A stretch of 7,375 bases of DNA from contig CALFYA010000304.1 in assembly GCA_937952925.1 (NCBI GenBank), positions 1 to 7,375 on the forward strand. Reading direction: 5' to 3'. This document shows, in pieces, positions 1-6,257 of this stretch (the first letter of the stretch is position 1; each line of letters begins with the position of its first letter). Origin of the DNA: an uncultured Moraxellaceae bacterium (GTDB lineage: Bacteria > Pseudomonadota > Gammaproteobacteria > Pseudomonadales > Moraxellaceae). A program made the position numbers and the translations under genes. Below the pieces are notes generated by a model. That model searched no databases. It was given only the letters and a program-made list of their open reading frames with translations, and was not told the DNA's origin.

Positions 1-9
1 CTTTAGCCT

Positions 10-672
10 GTGCTTTCATCTGGTTGCCAATGTGAAACGTCAACAGACCCTAGTGGTCAGAGCTTGGTTGGTGTTGATTTTTCAGGGCACAAACTCTCCA
101 GAGCCAACTTTCAAGGTGCAAATTTAACGGGTGCAAACTTCAGCAATGCCATCATTTCTTATGCAGATTTTTCAGATGCTGTCTTGATTAATACCAATTT
201 TAGTCATGCCGTTTGTGATGGCGCGGAGTTCACAAAAGCTGATTTAACCAATGCCAATTGTGCGTGGGCAGATTTGAGCGAAACAACGTTTCGGCATGCT
301 TGTCTGGTCAATGCCAACTTGTACAACGTCAAGTTAAACGACTCATTTTGTGAGTCTGCGAATTTCTCTCGTGCCAATTTACGAGGCGCTTTTTTTGGTT
401 GTACGGTGTTGGATGATGCCAAGTTTGAAGATGCTGATTTGTCAGGCGCTCAGTTAGATTATGATGATTTTAAAGCCTTGTGTTTCCACTTAAACGACGG
501 AATTCATGCAAGCACGGTACTGCATTTGGCAGTTGTGCGCTCTACTAGTGGGATGAGTGGCGATGAGTTGGCCGCTTGGGTAGAGCGTGGAGCACTCTTA
601 GACACGGATCAATCGCTTGGTAAGAGCCATGCGTCACATGCGATCCATCCTTATGTCTATGGCAGCCTATAA
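10..672 (+). CDS. Pentapeptide-repeat protein, N-terminus uncertain
   Basis: The product (220 aa from GTG at 10) is a pentapeptide-repeat protein. From about L19 to F154 every fifth residue is Leu, Phe, Ile or Cys, usually preceded by Asp, Asn or Ala, giving 28 repeats in unbroken register. The family folds into a right-handed quadrilateral beta-helix, so about seven coils are expected. Central positions largely alternate Phe and Leu; three hold Cys (69, 84, 114). Residues 155-220 are non-repetitive and form a separate tail. Function is not readable: family members include DNA mimics, envelope proteins and many of unknown role. The start is weak: GTG at 10 has no ribosome site and follows an in-frame TAG at 4-6. 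Residues 3-6 read Ser-Ser-Gly-Cys, so the original protein may have been a lipoprotein whose signal peptide lies upstream or is broken. Confidence is high for the fold, low for the start. Confidence 0.85.
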   Translation: MLSSGCQCETSTDPSGQSLVGVDFSGHKLSRANFQGANLTGANFSNAIISYADFSDAVLINTNFSHAVCDGAEFTKADLTNANCAWADLSETTFRHACLVNANLYNVKLNDSFCESANFSRANLRGAFFGCTVLDDAKFEDADLSGAQLDYDDFKALCFHLNDGIHASTVLHLAVVRSTSGMSGDELAAWVERGALLDTDQSLGKSHASHAIHPYVYGSL

Positions 673-699
673 TCATGAATGCTTGGTGATGATGGCCGG

Positions 700-722
700 T
701 GAGCAACAAAATCACTTGCTCA
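700..722. terminator. Hairpin downstream of pentapeptide gene
   Basis: TGAGCAA at 700-706 pairs with TTGCTCA at 716-722 around a 9-nt loop, 27 nt after the stop of the pentapeptide gene. There is no T-run on either side, so it is a weak or Rho-assisted terminator, or a 3'-end stabiliser, rather than a textbook intrinsic terminator. Confidence 0.35.
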
Positions 723-731
723 TCTGAGTAA

Positions 732-758
732 GGTGCTCCTGCAACATACAGGAGCACC
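732..758. terminator. Perfect 10-bp hairpin between convergent genes
   Basis: GGTGCTCCTG (732-741) pairs perfectly with CAGGAGCACC (749-758) around the 7-nt loop CAACATA. It sits between the convergent pentapeptide gene (ends 672) and the 177-aa gene (minus strand, ends 786), 27 nt beyond the latter's stop. This is the right place for a shared bidirectional terminator. No T-tract follows on either strand, so termination without Rho is uncertain. Confidence 0.5.
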
Positions 759-785
759 GGTACGGGCGAGTAGGTTCTAAAACCC

Positions 786-1319
786 TTATTTACACTTTTT
801 GTGTTTTTGATACACCGCGATGCTTTCTAGATCGCTAATATATTTTTTACCCAAGGCCAGTTGGGTGTCCATTTCACGCTCAATCGCGTTGCCATTTGCG
901 CCCATTTGCTGGGCAATTTGGCCGTATTGACCGGTATTGCCGCCTTTATTGGCAAACAAACTGCCAATGGCACCAATGGTGGCATTGGTGGCTTTTTGTT
1001 GTTGATATTCTGGATTTTTAGCGGCTTCGTCCAAGCTTTTGAGATTGGCTTTGGCTTGATCAAGTTCGCGTTTGGACTTGAGTGCGGTCAACTCCAGTGC
1101 AGCACAATCCATCCGCTCAAGCTCATAGGTTTCCAACGGTGCAACATTCACCTGCACATTTGCATTGGCTTGTGCTGAAGCGTTGCTGTTGGTGTTGTTA
1201 GCATTGCCCTGTACTGCGCCAGCAAGCTGAGCGGCTGCACCCAACGCATCCATAAAGCCCGCGTGAGCAGCAGGCATGGAGAGGAATAAAGCGGTCGAAA
1301 ACAGAACGATTTTTTTCAT
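786..1319 (-). CDS. Small exported coiled-coil/Gly-rich protein, unknown function
   Basis: The product is 177 aa and I do not recognise its family. Residues 1-20 are a clean Sec signal peptide with an Ala-His-Ala cleavage site before Gly21, so it is probably periplasmic. Residues 38-58 form an Asn/Ala/Gln-rich flexible linker. Residues 64-108 are charged and helical, likely a coiled coil. Residues 112-145 are Gly/Asn-rich with small-residue spacing (IGAIGS and similar), and 145-175 is a final helix. C72 and C176 are the only Cys of the mature chain and could form a disulfide. The signal peptide begins MKKIVLFS, exactly as in the 231-aa gene upstream in the same direction, which suggests related origin or shared history. 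It is separated from that gene by 198 bp with a hairpin and a candidate promoter, so it may be transcribed both with and apart from the operon. The ATG at 1319 has only a weak GGA ribosome site. Confidence 0.85.
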   Translation of the reverse strand: MKKIVLFSTALFLSMPAAHAGFMDALGAAAQLAGAVQGNANNTNSNASAQANANVQVNVAPLETYELERMDCAALELTALKSKRELDQAKANLKSLDEAAKNPEYQQQKATNATIGAIGSLFANKGGNTGQYGQIAQQMGANGNAIEREMDTQLALGKKYISDLESIAVYQKHKKCK

Positions 1320-1356
1320 TGTGGTTGTCCAACACAGACAAAAGGAAAGAAATGAA

Positions 1357-1371
1357 TCTGGAGATTCCAGA
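1357..1371. promoter_or_regulatory. Operator-like dyad over predicted start site
   Basis: TCTGGA-GAT-TCCAGA is a perfect 6-bp inverted repeat with a 3-nt centre. It lies just downstream of the candidate -10 box at 1374-1379, so it would cover the transcription start of the 177-aa gene. This position suits a repressor operator. It could also be a small hairpin in the 5' leader. No regulator gene is nearby to pair it with. Confidence 0.3.
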
Positions 1372-1373
1372 AA

Positions 1374-1382
1374 ATATTATCA
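1374..1382 (-). promoter_or_regulatory. Candidate extended -10 promoter for the 177-aa gene
   Basis: Read on the minus strand this is TGATAATAT: a TAATAT -10 hexamer preceded by TGN, the extended -10 pattern of sigma-70 promoters. No good -35 hexamer lies 16-18 nt upstream, as is common for extended -10 promoters. It would start transcription near 1367, giving a leader of about 48 nt before the ATG at 1319. Confidence 0.4.
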
Positions 1383-1474
1383 AGTTTTAGCTTCATAAAC
1401 TGTGAAGTAATAGGCGTTTTTGAGTGATCAAATGATAGGCTGTTGAGAATCTGCGATTGGTTGAAACACGACGT

Positions 1475-1510
1475 ATCACCTCAGCTTGCAGTGCAGCAAG
1501 CTGAGATGAT
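1475..1510 (-). terminator. Strong intercistronic hairpin after the 231-aa gene
   Basis: CTCAGCTTGC (1480-1489) pairs perfectly with GCAAGCTGAG (1496-1505) around a 6-nt loop. After one C/A mismatch, ATCA (1475-1478) pairs with TGAT (1507-1510), giving a stem of 14 pairs. It begins only 7 nt after the stop codon of the 231-aa gene. On the minus strand it is followed by ACGTCGTGTTTCAACC, which lacks a real T-run. It may end most operon transcripts, or act as a partial terminator or 3'-protecting stem that lowers expression of the 177-aa gene. Confidence 0.5.
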
Positions 1511-1517
1511 GTGCGAA

Positions 1518-2213
1518 TTAGTTAAAATCAGCCTGAGCTTGAACGGCTTGAGCTGTACTGCTCGTGGGCAAACTCAAGTCAATTTTGGCTTGTTTGGCCA
1601 GTGAGGGCATCTCAACCAACGCTAATGATGCATTCTTGCCAATACTCAGTACTTCAGAAACGGTGGTTTTAATATCAGTCAAACGGCTCCCTAGTTTCAT
1701 CACTTGAGTAGGGTTGCTCAAGCTAGAGGTCACCCCTTGTGCATCAGTTGCCAAATCTTTGGCTTGCATCGCAGCAAGGGCAAAGTTGTAAAAAGATGCT
1801 TTGATATTGGTTTTGACCATGTCGTCTGCTTCAGACAGTCGTTGGCTTGCTGCAGCTTGGTCTTTGTTGACCTGCTCGATGACTTGGCTTGCGGACTGAT
1901 CAATCGCTTGTACCAAGGCTTGCTTTTCTTTGGGGTCAGTGGTGCTGGCTAAGGCTTTGAGCTTTTCTTTTAATTCAGCAGCAGTCTGTTTGTCGGCAAG
2001 TGCCAGAGCAATCGCATTACGGCTATCCATAAACAGCTGGTTGGTTGCAGTTGCCTTGACCATAAAACCTTCTAGATCAACAGCAGGTGCGGCAGCGGCA
2101 GCAGCACTTGGCTTCAAACCTGACATGCCACCCCGTAGCAAGTCGCCAATTGCGAAAGCAGGCATGCTCAGCAACGGTGTACAAAGTAGGCTAAACAAAA
2201 CGATCTTTTTCAT
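1518..2213 (-). CDS. Exported Ala-rich helical protein, unknown function
   Basis: The product is 231 aa and I recognise no family. Residues 1-21 are a Sec signal peptide ending Ala-Phe-Ala, so the mature protein should be periplasmic. Residues 22-34 are Gly/Leu-rich; 36-44 hold a run of six Ala and a Pro (a flexible linker); from about 48 to 210 the chain is almost entirely predicted helix, rich in Ala, Lys, Gln and Asp, with breaks near 92, 160-167 and 203. The mature chain has no Cys, no lipobox and no catalytic pattern. The open frame extends upstream to 2453, but that part overlaps the preceding gene and is spurious. The start is one of two adjacent ATGs (2216 or 2213). I chose 2213 because AGGAG lies 7 nt away (only 4 nt from the first), and because it gives the same MKKIVLFS start as the 177-aa gene. 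The ATG overlaps the TGA of the 683-aa gene, so the two are translationally coupled. Confidence 0.88.
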   Translation of the reverse strand: MKKIVLFSLLCTPLLSMPAFAIGDLLRGGMSGLKPSAAAAAAPAVDLEGFMVKATATNQLFMDSRNAIALALADKQTAAELKEKLKALASTTDPKEKQALVQAIDQSASQVIEQVNKDQAAASQRLSEADDMVKTNIKASFYNFALAAMQAKDLATDAQGVTSSLSNPTQVMKLGSRLTDIKTTVSEVLSIGKNASLALVEMPSLAKQAKIDLSLPTSSTAQAVQAQADFN

Positions 2214-4264
2214 CATGGAGCTCCTGTAGTGATGAGGTGAGACAGTTGGGAGGAAGTGGCAATTTGTGTAAATAAAGACAACAGCGGTGATGCGGCTTGT
2301 AGACGAAACACCTGTTGCTGTGACTCTGTGGGTGTGTTGCTGATTTTGAGTTGTACGGCCTGACCCACAGGCGCTGACAGTTGTTGATCCTTGAGTAATC
2401 GTATGCCTGCATTTATTTTTAATTGTGCATCGCACTGGTCTGGACGTGAGCAACTGAGTTGCTGAGGTTCAATTTTGTAGATGGTGTTGAGGCAATGAGC
2501 AGGCGGCTGCATGTTGAGGGTTAAGGTTTTCTCAAAGCCTGCGTAGTCCGCAAGTTCTTGGATTTTTTCTGGGAGTGTATGTTGGGATGAAAAGGGGCTT
2601 TGAATCGACACAAATGGCTGTGCTGCTTGGAGTGCAAAGCCAGCATGGGCATACAGTGCGGTGTATGCAAAGCTAACCTCACCTTTTTGCTCAGGCACAT
2701 GATGGGGACAAAATGCTAGAGCGTGTGGATTGCCATGAGTGCCTGTTTGAGTGATCAATACGATATCTTGGGCGCTGAGCGCTACATTTTGCTGATTAGG
2801 CAACAAAGAGATCACAGGTTTAACAGTGGTCGTCTGTTCTGTTTTTTCAATCCGAGCCTCCCAAATGGGTAACATCACCGATTGCCCTTGATCATCGATG
2901 GGGCGATAAATGGTGAGGTTTTGACCCTGTTGTAGCAGATGGTGAGGGTCATGGACGCCCCATTGCTGAGGAGCGTATTCACGGAGCGCTAAGGTTGAGG
3001 TGCGTAACGACAGCTGCTGTTGAAATTTTTCCGATAAGTTGAGCAGTGCATTTTTGGCGACGATTTCTTTTCGACTTTCAAGGCTCAAACCAATCCCATC
3101 AGAAATTTGATCTTGGCGCTGATCTTCACCAAGTGCAGCAAATAAGACGCGACCATTGCTGTCGATCAGTTCGCCGAGAATTCGTGCATGTAACGTGTTG
3201 ATCGTGGTGATACTGCCTTTGGCCTGCTGATAGGTGTCAATCGGAAAAACACTGAGTCGCATAAAGAGGTTGGGGACTTTGCGTTTTTGCAGCACTTCCA
3301 CTTGTTGCAATTGATTCGATTGAATCACGGCGTGTTGTAGGGTGCTAAAGCGTCGATTGATGGGGGTGAGGGTAAAAGCACTTTGCGCGTTGAGCAGTCC
3401 GCTAAACAACTCTTCAATCAACTCTTGGGGCAATTGCGGCTCGAAGGAGGCAACATCGGCAATCAATGCTTTGGGCTTGTTGGCGCTTTGTTTGGTGGTC
3501 GTGACCCATTTGCTAAACGTTTTGTGCTGATACGACTGAGGGTTGACCAAGACAGGGACAGCCACGCTGCGCTGTTCGTTCGCCCATACAACACGGATTA
3601 AACTACCATCTTCGCCCGAGAGTTCATCACCTTGATTGAGCCCCGCTTGAATACCTCGATTGAGAATCAAATAACCAAACGGTTCTTGTGAAACCGTTGC
3701 ATCAATATTGCTCAGTTTAAATTGAGCTTGCAAAGGGGTGATGAGTTGCTGCAGCAAACGCTCAACACTCTGTTGATACGACAGCAAGATCCGCTGTTGT
3801 GTTTCTGCGCCATCAAGTTGCTCACTCAACACTTGAATGGGCTGAATATCGGTCAGGCTATTGCTGTAGGTCACTTCACCGGTCAGGATGTTGGTGATTT
3901 TGAGTGCCAACGTCACGGGTAGAAAAATTTCAGTGGTGGATGCTTTGGGGACGGTGTAGTGGGAGGCACGAATCACCTCAAATGAGGCCACAAAGGTGCG
4001 TACCTTATTGCTCTGGTCGATGTGTGAAACCACCATTTCAGGCAGTTGTTGCTGCATGCCTAAAACAATCTGTTGCTTGATCTTATCTTGAACATGAGGA
4101 GCTTGCATCGCCATGACAAAGCGACAATCAACAGCTGATACTGTCGTTGTCGTACGGCATTCTTGCTCAGTGCCGAGTAAATAACTCACAGGATAGACTG
4201 ATAGTGTGGTAGCAGACGCTTGTAGTCCGACAGCACAGCTCAAACTGATCAGGACGCGCTTCAT
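2213..4264 (-). CDS. Large periplasmic protein with two CsgG/FlgT-like modules
   Basis: The product is 683 aa. Residues 1-18 form a Sec signal peptide (Ala-Ser-Ala before Thr19); C10 is too early for a lipobox. Two stretches look alike. Module A (about 20-240) has helices, a strand with TNILTGEVTYS (124-134) and a GIQAGLNQGDEL turn (204-215). Module B (about 265-505) opens with a TolB-like strand (KALIADVASFEP, 265-276), has GELIDSNGRVLFAALGED (364-381) and a matching LLQQGQNLTIYRP turn (443-455). This alternation resembles CsgG/LpoB and FlgT domains, which bind other envelope proteins and are not enzymes. Residues 515-683 are a third, beta-rich part with C519, C591, C605 and C611, possibly disulfide-bonded. 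The ATG directly follows the TAA of the 501-aa gene (TAAATG), with GAAGGGA 11 nt upstream. Exported location is well supported; the fold assignment is an inference by eye and the biological role is unknown. Confidence 0.88.
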   Translation of the reverse strand: MKRVLISLSCAVGLQASATTLSVYPVSYLLGTEQECRTTTTVSAVDCRFVMAMQAPHVQDKIKQQIVLGMQQQLPEMVVSHIDQSNKVRTFVASFEVIRASHYTVPKASTTEIFLPVTLALKITNILTGEVTYSNSLTDIQPIQVLSEQLDGAETQQRILLSYQQSVERLLQQLITPLQAQFKLSNIDATVSQEPFGYLILNRGIQAGLNQGDELSGEDGSLIRVVWANEQRSVAVPVLVNPQSYQHKTFSKWVTTTKQSANKPKALIADVASFEPQLPQELIEELFSGLLNAQSAFTLTPINRRFSTLQHAVIQSNQLQQVEVLQKRKVPNLFMRLSVFPIDTYQQAKGSITTINTLHARILGELIDSNGRVLFAALGEDQRQDQISDGIGLSLESRKEIVAKNALLNLSEKFQQQLSLRTSTLALREYAPQQWGVHDPHHLLQQGQNLTIYRPIDDQGQSVMLPIWEARIEKTEQTTTVKPVISLLPNQQNVALSAQDIVLITQTGTHGNPHALAFCPHHVPEQKGEVSFAYTALYAHAGFALQAAQPFVSIQSPFSSQHTLPEKIQELADYAGFEKTLTLNMQPPAHCLNTIYKIEPQQLSCSRPDQCDAQLKINAGIRLLKDQQLSAPVGQAVQLKISNTPTESQQQVFRLQAASPLLSLFTQIATSSQLSHLITTGAP

Positions 4265-5770
4265 TTAGGGGCAAGTCCCTTCTAAGCAAATGGTCAGTTG
4301 GTTGCCATCGGATTGTCGCCCTGCTTGAGCAAATGCCGCATATGGGCGCATTGCTCCTCCAACAGCTCGGCTGAGGGATTGTTCGCCTTTGTAGGGAACC
4401 GATAATTGTAGTTCATTGCGTGTGGAGCGTTTTTCAACAATTTTCCCCGTAACGCCCTGAATTTTTTCTAAAGCCTCACTAAATAAATCTTTGGTATTGT
4501 CATTGAGGTTACCTGTCAGGCTTTTGAGCGTGACAATAAAGGTTTGGCCATATAGATCACGACGTTTCCAATAATCTGCAATCGCAGGCCCTGTCACCCC
4601 AATCGCATAGTCGCCAAGTTTGTTGGCTACATTGACACGGCATTGGTCAGGGGATGTACCACTTGCACTCTCAGAACGTGCATCCGCAGCAATAGCGGTG
4701 CCATCTGCAGTGGCATATGCTTTGAGATTAATCAGGCCATCGCATGCATATAGTCCCGTGCTCGCATTGCGCCCTAAATCCAAAATAATACTCGTCCCTA
4801 CCATCAGGTAGTCCGATGAGTCTTGACGTGCAGCATCGACAAATCCGGCTAGCACTTTGCCATCATTGATTTGGTCTAAGGTGAGATTGCCTTTAAAATA
4901 TTTGCTACGAAAGACGTCGGCATCTTTGATTGCCAAATCATAACGATTCGTTTGGCGTAATACGGCTTGTAGGGTGTAGTTTTGTTTAGCAGGCCCTATA
5001 TTTTGTGGTTGATATTCAGTCACCTGTGTATAGATCTGTACATCTTTCTCACCACGATCGAGTTCATAGTTTGAGGATGCTGAGCTTTTTTCTTGGTAGG
5101 ACGCTTTACCGGCTTTACTCATCGATGCTGCCGACGCTGTACGGACGCCCATCCCCACGGCTGATTGACCATCGGTATACAATGCCTTTTTGCTGGTCAG
5201 TTGTTGTGTCGCAGCTGCTTGTCGATAGGCTGCAGATGCTTGCACGCTGTCTTGACTGTGCTGATTGGCACTTTCTTGGTGGTGGGTGCTCTGGTCTGAA
5301 AAATACTGCACAAATTCACGCAAAGGTTTTTGCTGATCGGTAGGTGTGGTGAAAAATTCATCCATCACAATCAAGATGGGGTAATTGCGGGCAGTTTGAG
5401 CTGCAATCCCTTGATCGGAAATCAGGCTACGCAATTGCAAATCATCGATCTGTAGGGTAACGCTGGTGACCAAGTTGTTTTGAGCATCCCGTTGGCTATG
5501 TTGATGGACAATCAACTCATCAGCAATTTGTTGGCTGATCGCTGGAAGCTTTTGTTCAAACAACGGGTCGGCAACCACTTGAGGGCCATTGATTTTGACC
5601 AAGGCTTGTCGAACGGCATCAAGCTTGGCGGCCAAAAAAGCTTGTTGTCGTGTCAACGACAGATCCTGAGAAATGAGAGATTTACCTTCTCCGATTACCC
5701 GAATATCCTCAGCCCAAGCAGTATGGGTACTGAGTAAACTGAGCAGTAGTGCGGACAGGGTGTATTTCAT
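4265..5770 (-). CDS. Periplasmic protein with LPP20/FlgT-N-like and TolB/CsgG-like regions
   Basis: The product is 501 aa. Residues 1-20 are a Sec signal peptide cleaved after Ala-Trp-Ala. Residues 22-120 read like the LPP20/FlgT N-terminal domain: a GEG strand start (27-29), a helix with AFLAAKLDAVRQAL (44-57), then strands ending in a VTLQIDDLQLRSLI pattern (104-117). Residues 129-138 (NYPILIVMDE) look like the first strand of a TolB/CsgG-type domain, followed by a Ser/Ala/Gln-rich, probably disordered insert (about 160-240). The core resumes at 242-400, including SDYLMVGTSIIL (319-330). Residues 408-472 form another alpha/beta unit (FIVTLKSLTG, then IQGVTGKIVEKR and a VPYKGEQSL strand). 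C343/C377 and C495/C500 may be disulfides. The frame opens at a TTG at 5794, but ATG 5770 has AAGGAAG 7 nt upstream and starts the signal peptide. It lies 52 nt after the lipoprotein gene and abuts the 683-aa gene. Family membership is by eye; function unknown. Confidence 0.88.
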   Translation of the reverse strand: MKYTLSALLLSLLSTHTAWAEDIRVIGEGKSLISQDLSLTRQQAFLAAKLDAVRQALVKINGPQVVADPLFEQKLPAISQQIADELIVHQHSQRDAQNNLVTSVTLQIDDLQLRSLISDQGIAAQTARNYPILIVMDEFFTTPTDQQKPLREFVQYFSDQSTHHQESANQHSQDSVQASAAYRQAAATQQLTSKKALYTDGQSAVGMGVRTASAASMSKAGKASYQEKSSASSNYELDRGEKDVQIYTQVTEYQPQNIGPAKQNYTLQAVLRQTNRYDLAIKDADVFRSKYFKGNLTLDQINDGKVLAGFVDAARQDSSDYLMVGTSIILDLGRNASTGLYACDGLINLKAYATADGTAIAADARSESASGTSPDQCRVNVANKLGDYAIGVTGPAIADYWKRRDLYGQTFIVTLKSLTGNLNDNTKDLFSEALEKIQGVTGKIVEKRSTRNELQLSVPYKGEQSLSRAVGGAMRPYAAFAQAGRQSDGNQLTICLEGTCP

Positions 5771-5822
5771 TTCAAATCTTCCTTGTGTTACCAAATCAAG
5801 TGAATGCGGTCAATAATCACGC

Positions 5823-6257
5823 TTATTGATGGGGTCTAAGCTCAATCACGAAATCATGTGTTTGTATGGTGGGTGCATGTTGCAACACCACAGCTGAGGC
5901 AGAGGCCTCAATCCGTTCGGTTTGCCAAGCAGAATAGGCACTACTTTGAAAGCGACGTTGGTCAAGCCAGCGGATGCGATAGTCAAATGCCTGCGAGCGC
6001 CCCAAACCATTTGCAAATTCAATTTGTACGGTCGGGATCTGTTGTTGACGTGACGCAAGTAAACGAGAAATGCTGAGGTGCGGAATACGACCCGTTGTAC
6101 GATTCGCAATTTGTATGGGGGTGAGGTGAAAGGCGCGAGTCTTCGAAAAAATCGAGGTGGCATTGATCTCATGCCAACCACTGGGCTGCTTGTGTGTACA
6201 GGCAAGCAGACTACAACACAGCACGATAGGGGCAACACGATAAGCACGACGAAACAT
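5823..6257 (-). CDS. YcfL-like (DUF1425-type) outer-membrane lipoprotein
   Basis: The product is 144 aa. Residues 1-20 are a lipoprotein signal: Arg-rich start, hydrophobic stretch and lipobox LLAC with Cys20 as the lipidated residue. Residue +2 is Thr, not Asp, so sorting to the outer membrane is expected. The mature part matches the YcfL/DUF1425 pattern: VQIEFANGLG (77-86), FDYRIRWLDQRRF (91-103), a lone Trp111 in the following strand, HAPT (127-130) and a last strand FVIELRP (136-142). YcfL of E. coli is a small lipoprotein of unclear function encoded directly upstream of lpoB, the activator of PBP1B. Here it heads an operon of CsgG-class proteins, a comparable setting. The frame extends to a TTG at 6281, but ATG 6257 has AAAAGGA 6 nt upstream (6264-6270) and gives a proper signal peptide. 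The family call is by motif reading only. Confidence 0.85.
   Translation of the reverse strand: MFRRAYRVAPIVLCCSLLACTHKQPSGWHEINATSIFSKTRAFHLTPIQIANRTTGRIPHLSISRLLASRQQQIPTVQIEFANGLGRSQAFDYRIRWLDQRRFQSSAYSAWQTERIEASASAVVLQHAPTIQTHDFVIELRPHQ

Noticed and set aside
861..1178. 105-aa plus-strand open frame
   Set aside because: It is the complement of the 177-aa gene, whose signal peptide and linker make sense; no ribosome site.
2214..2453. 79-residue N-terminal extension of the 231-aa protein
   Set aside because: It overlaps the end of the 683-aa gene in another frame, and the real signal peptide starts at 2213/2216 after an AGGAG site.
2213..5770. Calling the large proteins CsgG (curli secretion) or LpoB outright
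   Set aside because: Similarity is at the level of fold pattern only. Neither has a lipobox, both are much larger than CsgG or LpoB, and no curli subunit genes are present.
4265..5770. Calling the 501-aa protein a flagellar FlgT/FlgP
   Set aside because: The N-terminal pattern is similar, but there are no flagellar genes in the window and the rest of the architecture differs.
5794..5822. TTGACC-17-TAACAC as an internal promoter before the 501-aa gene
   Set aside because: The -10 is poor and the 52-nt gap is more simply an operon spacer.
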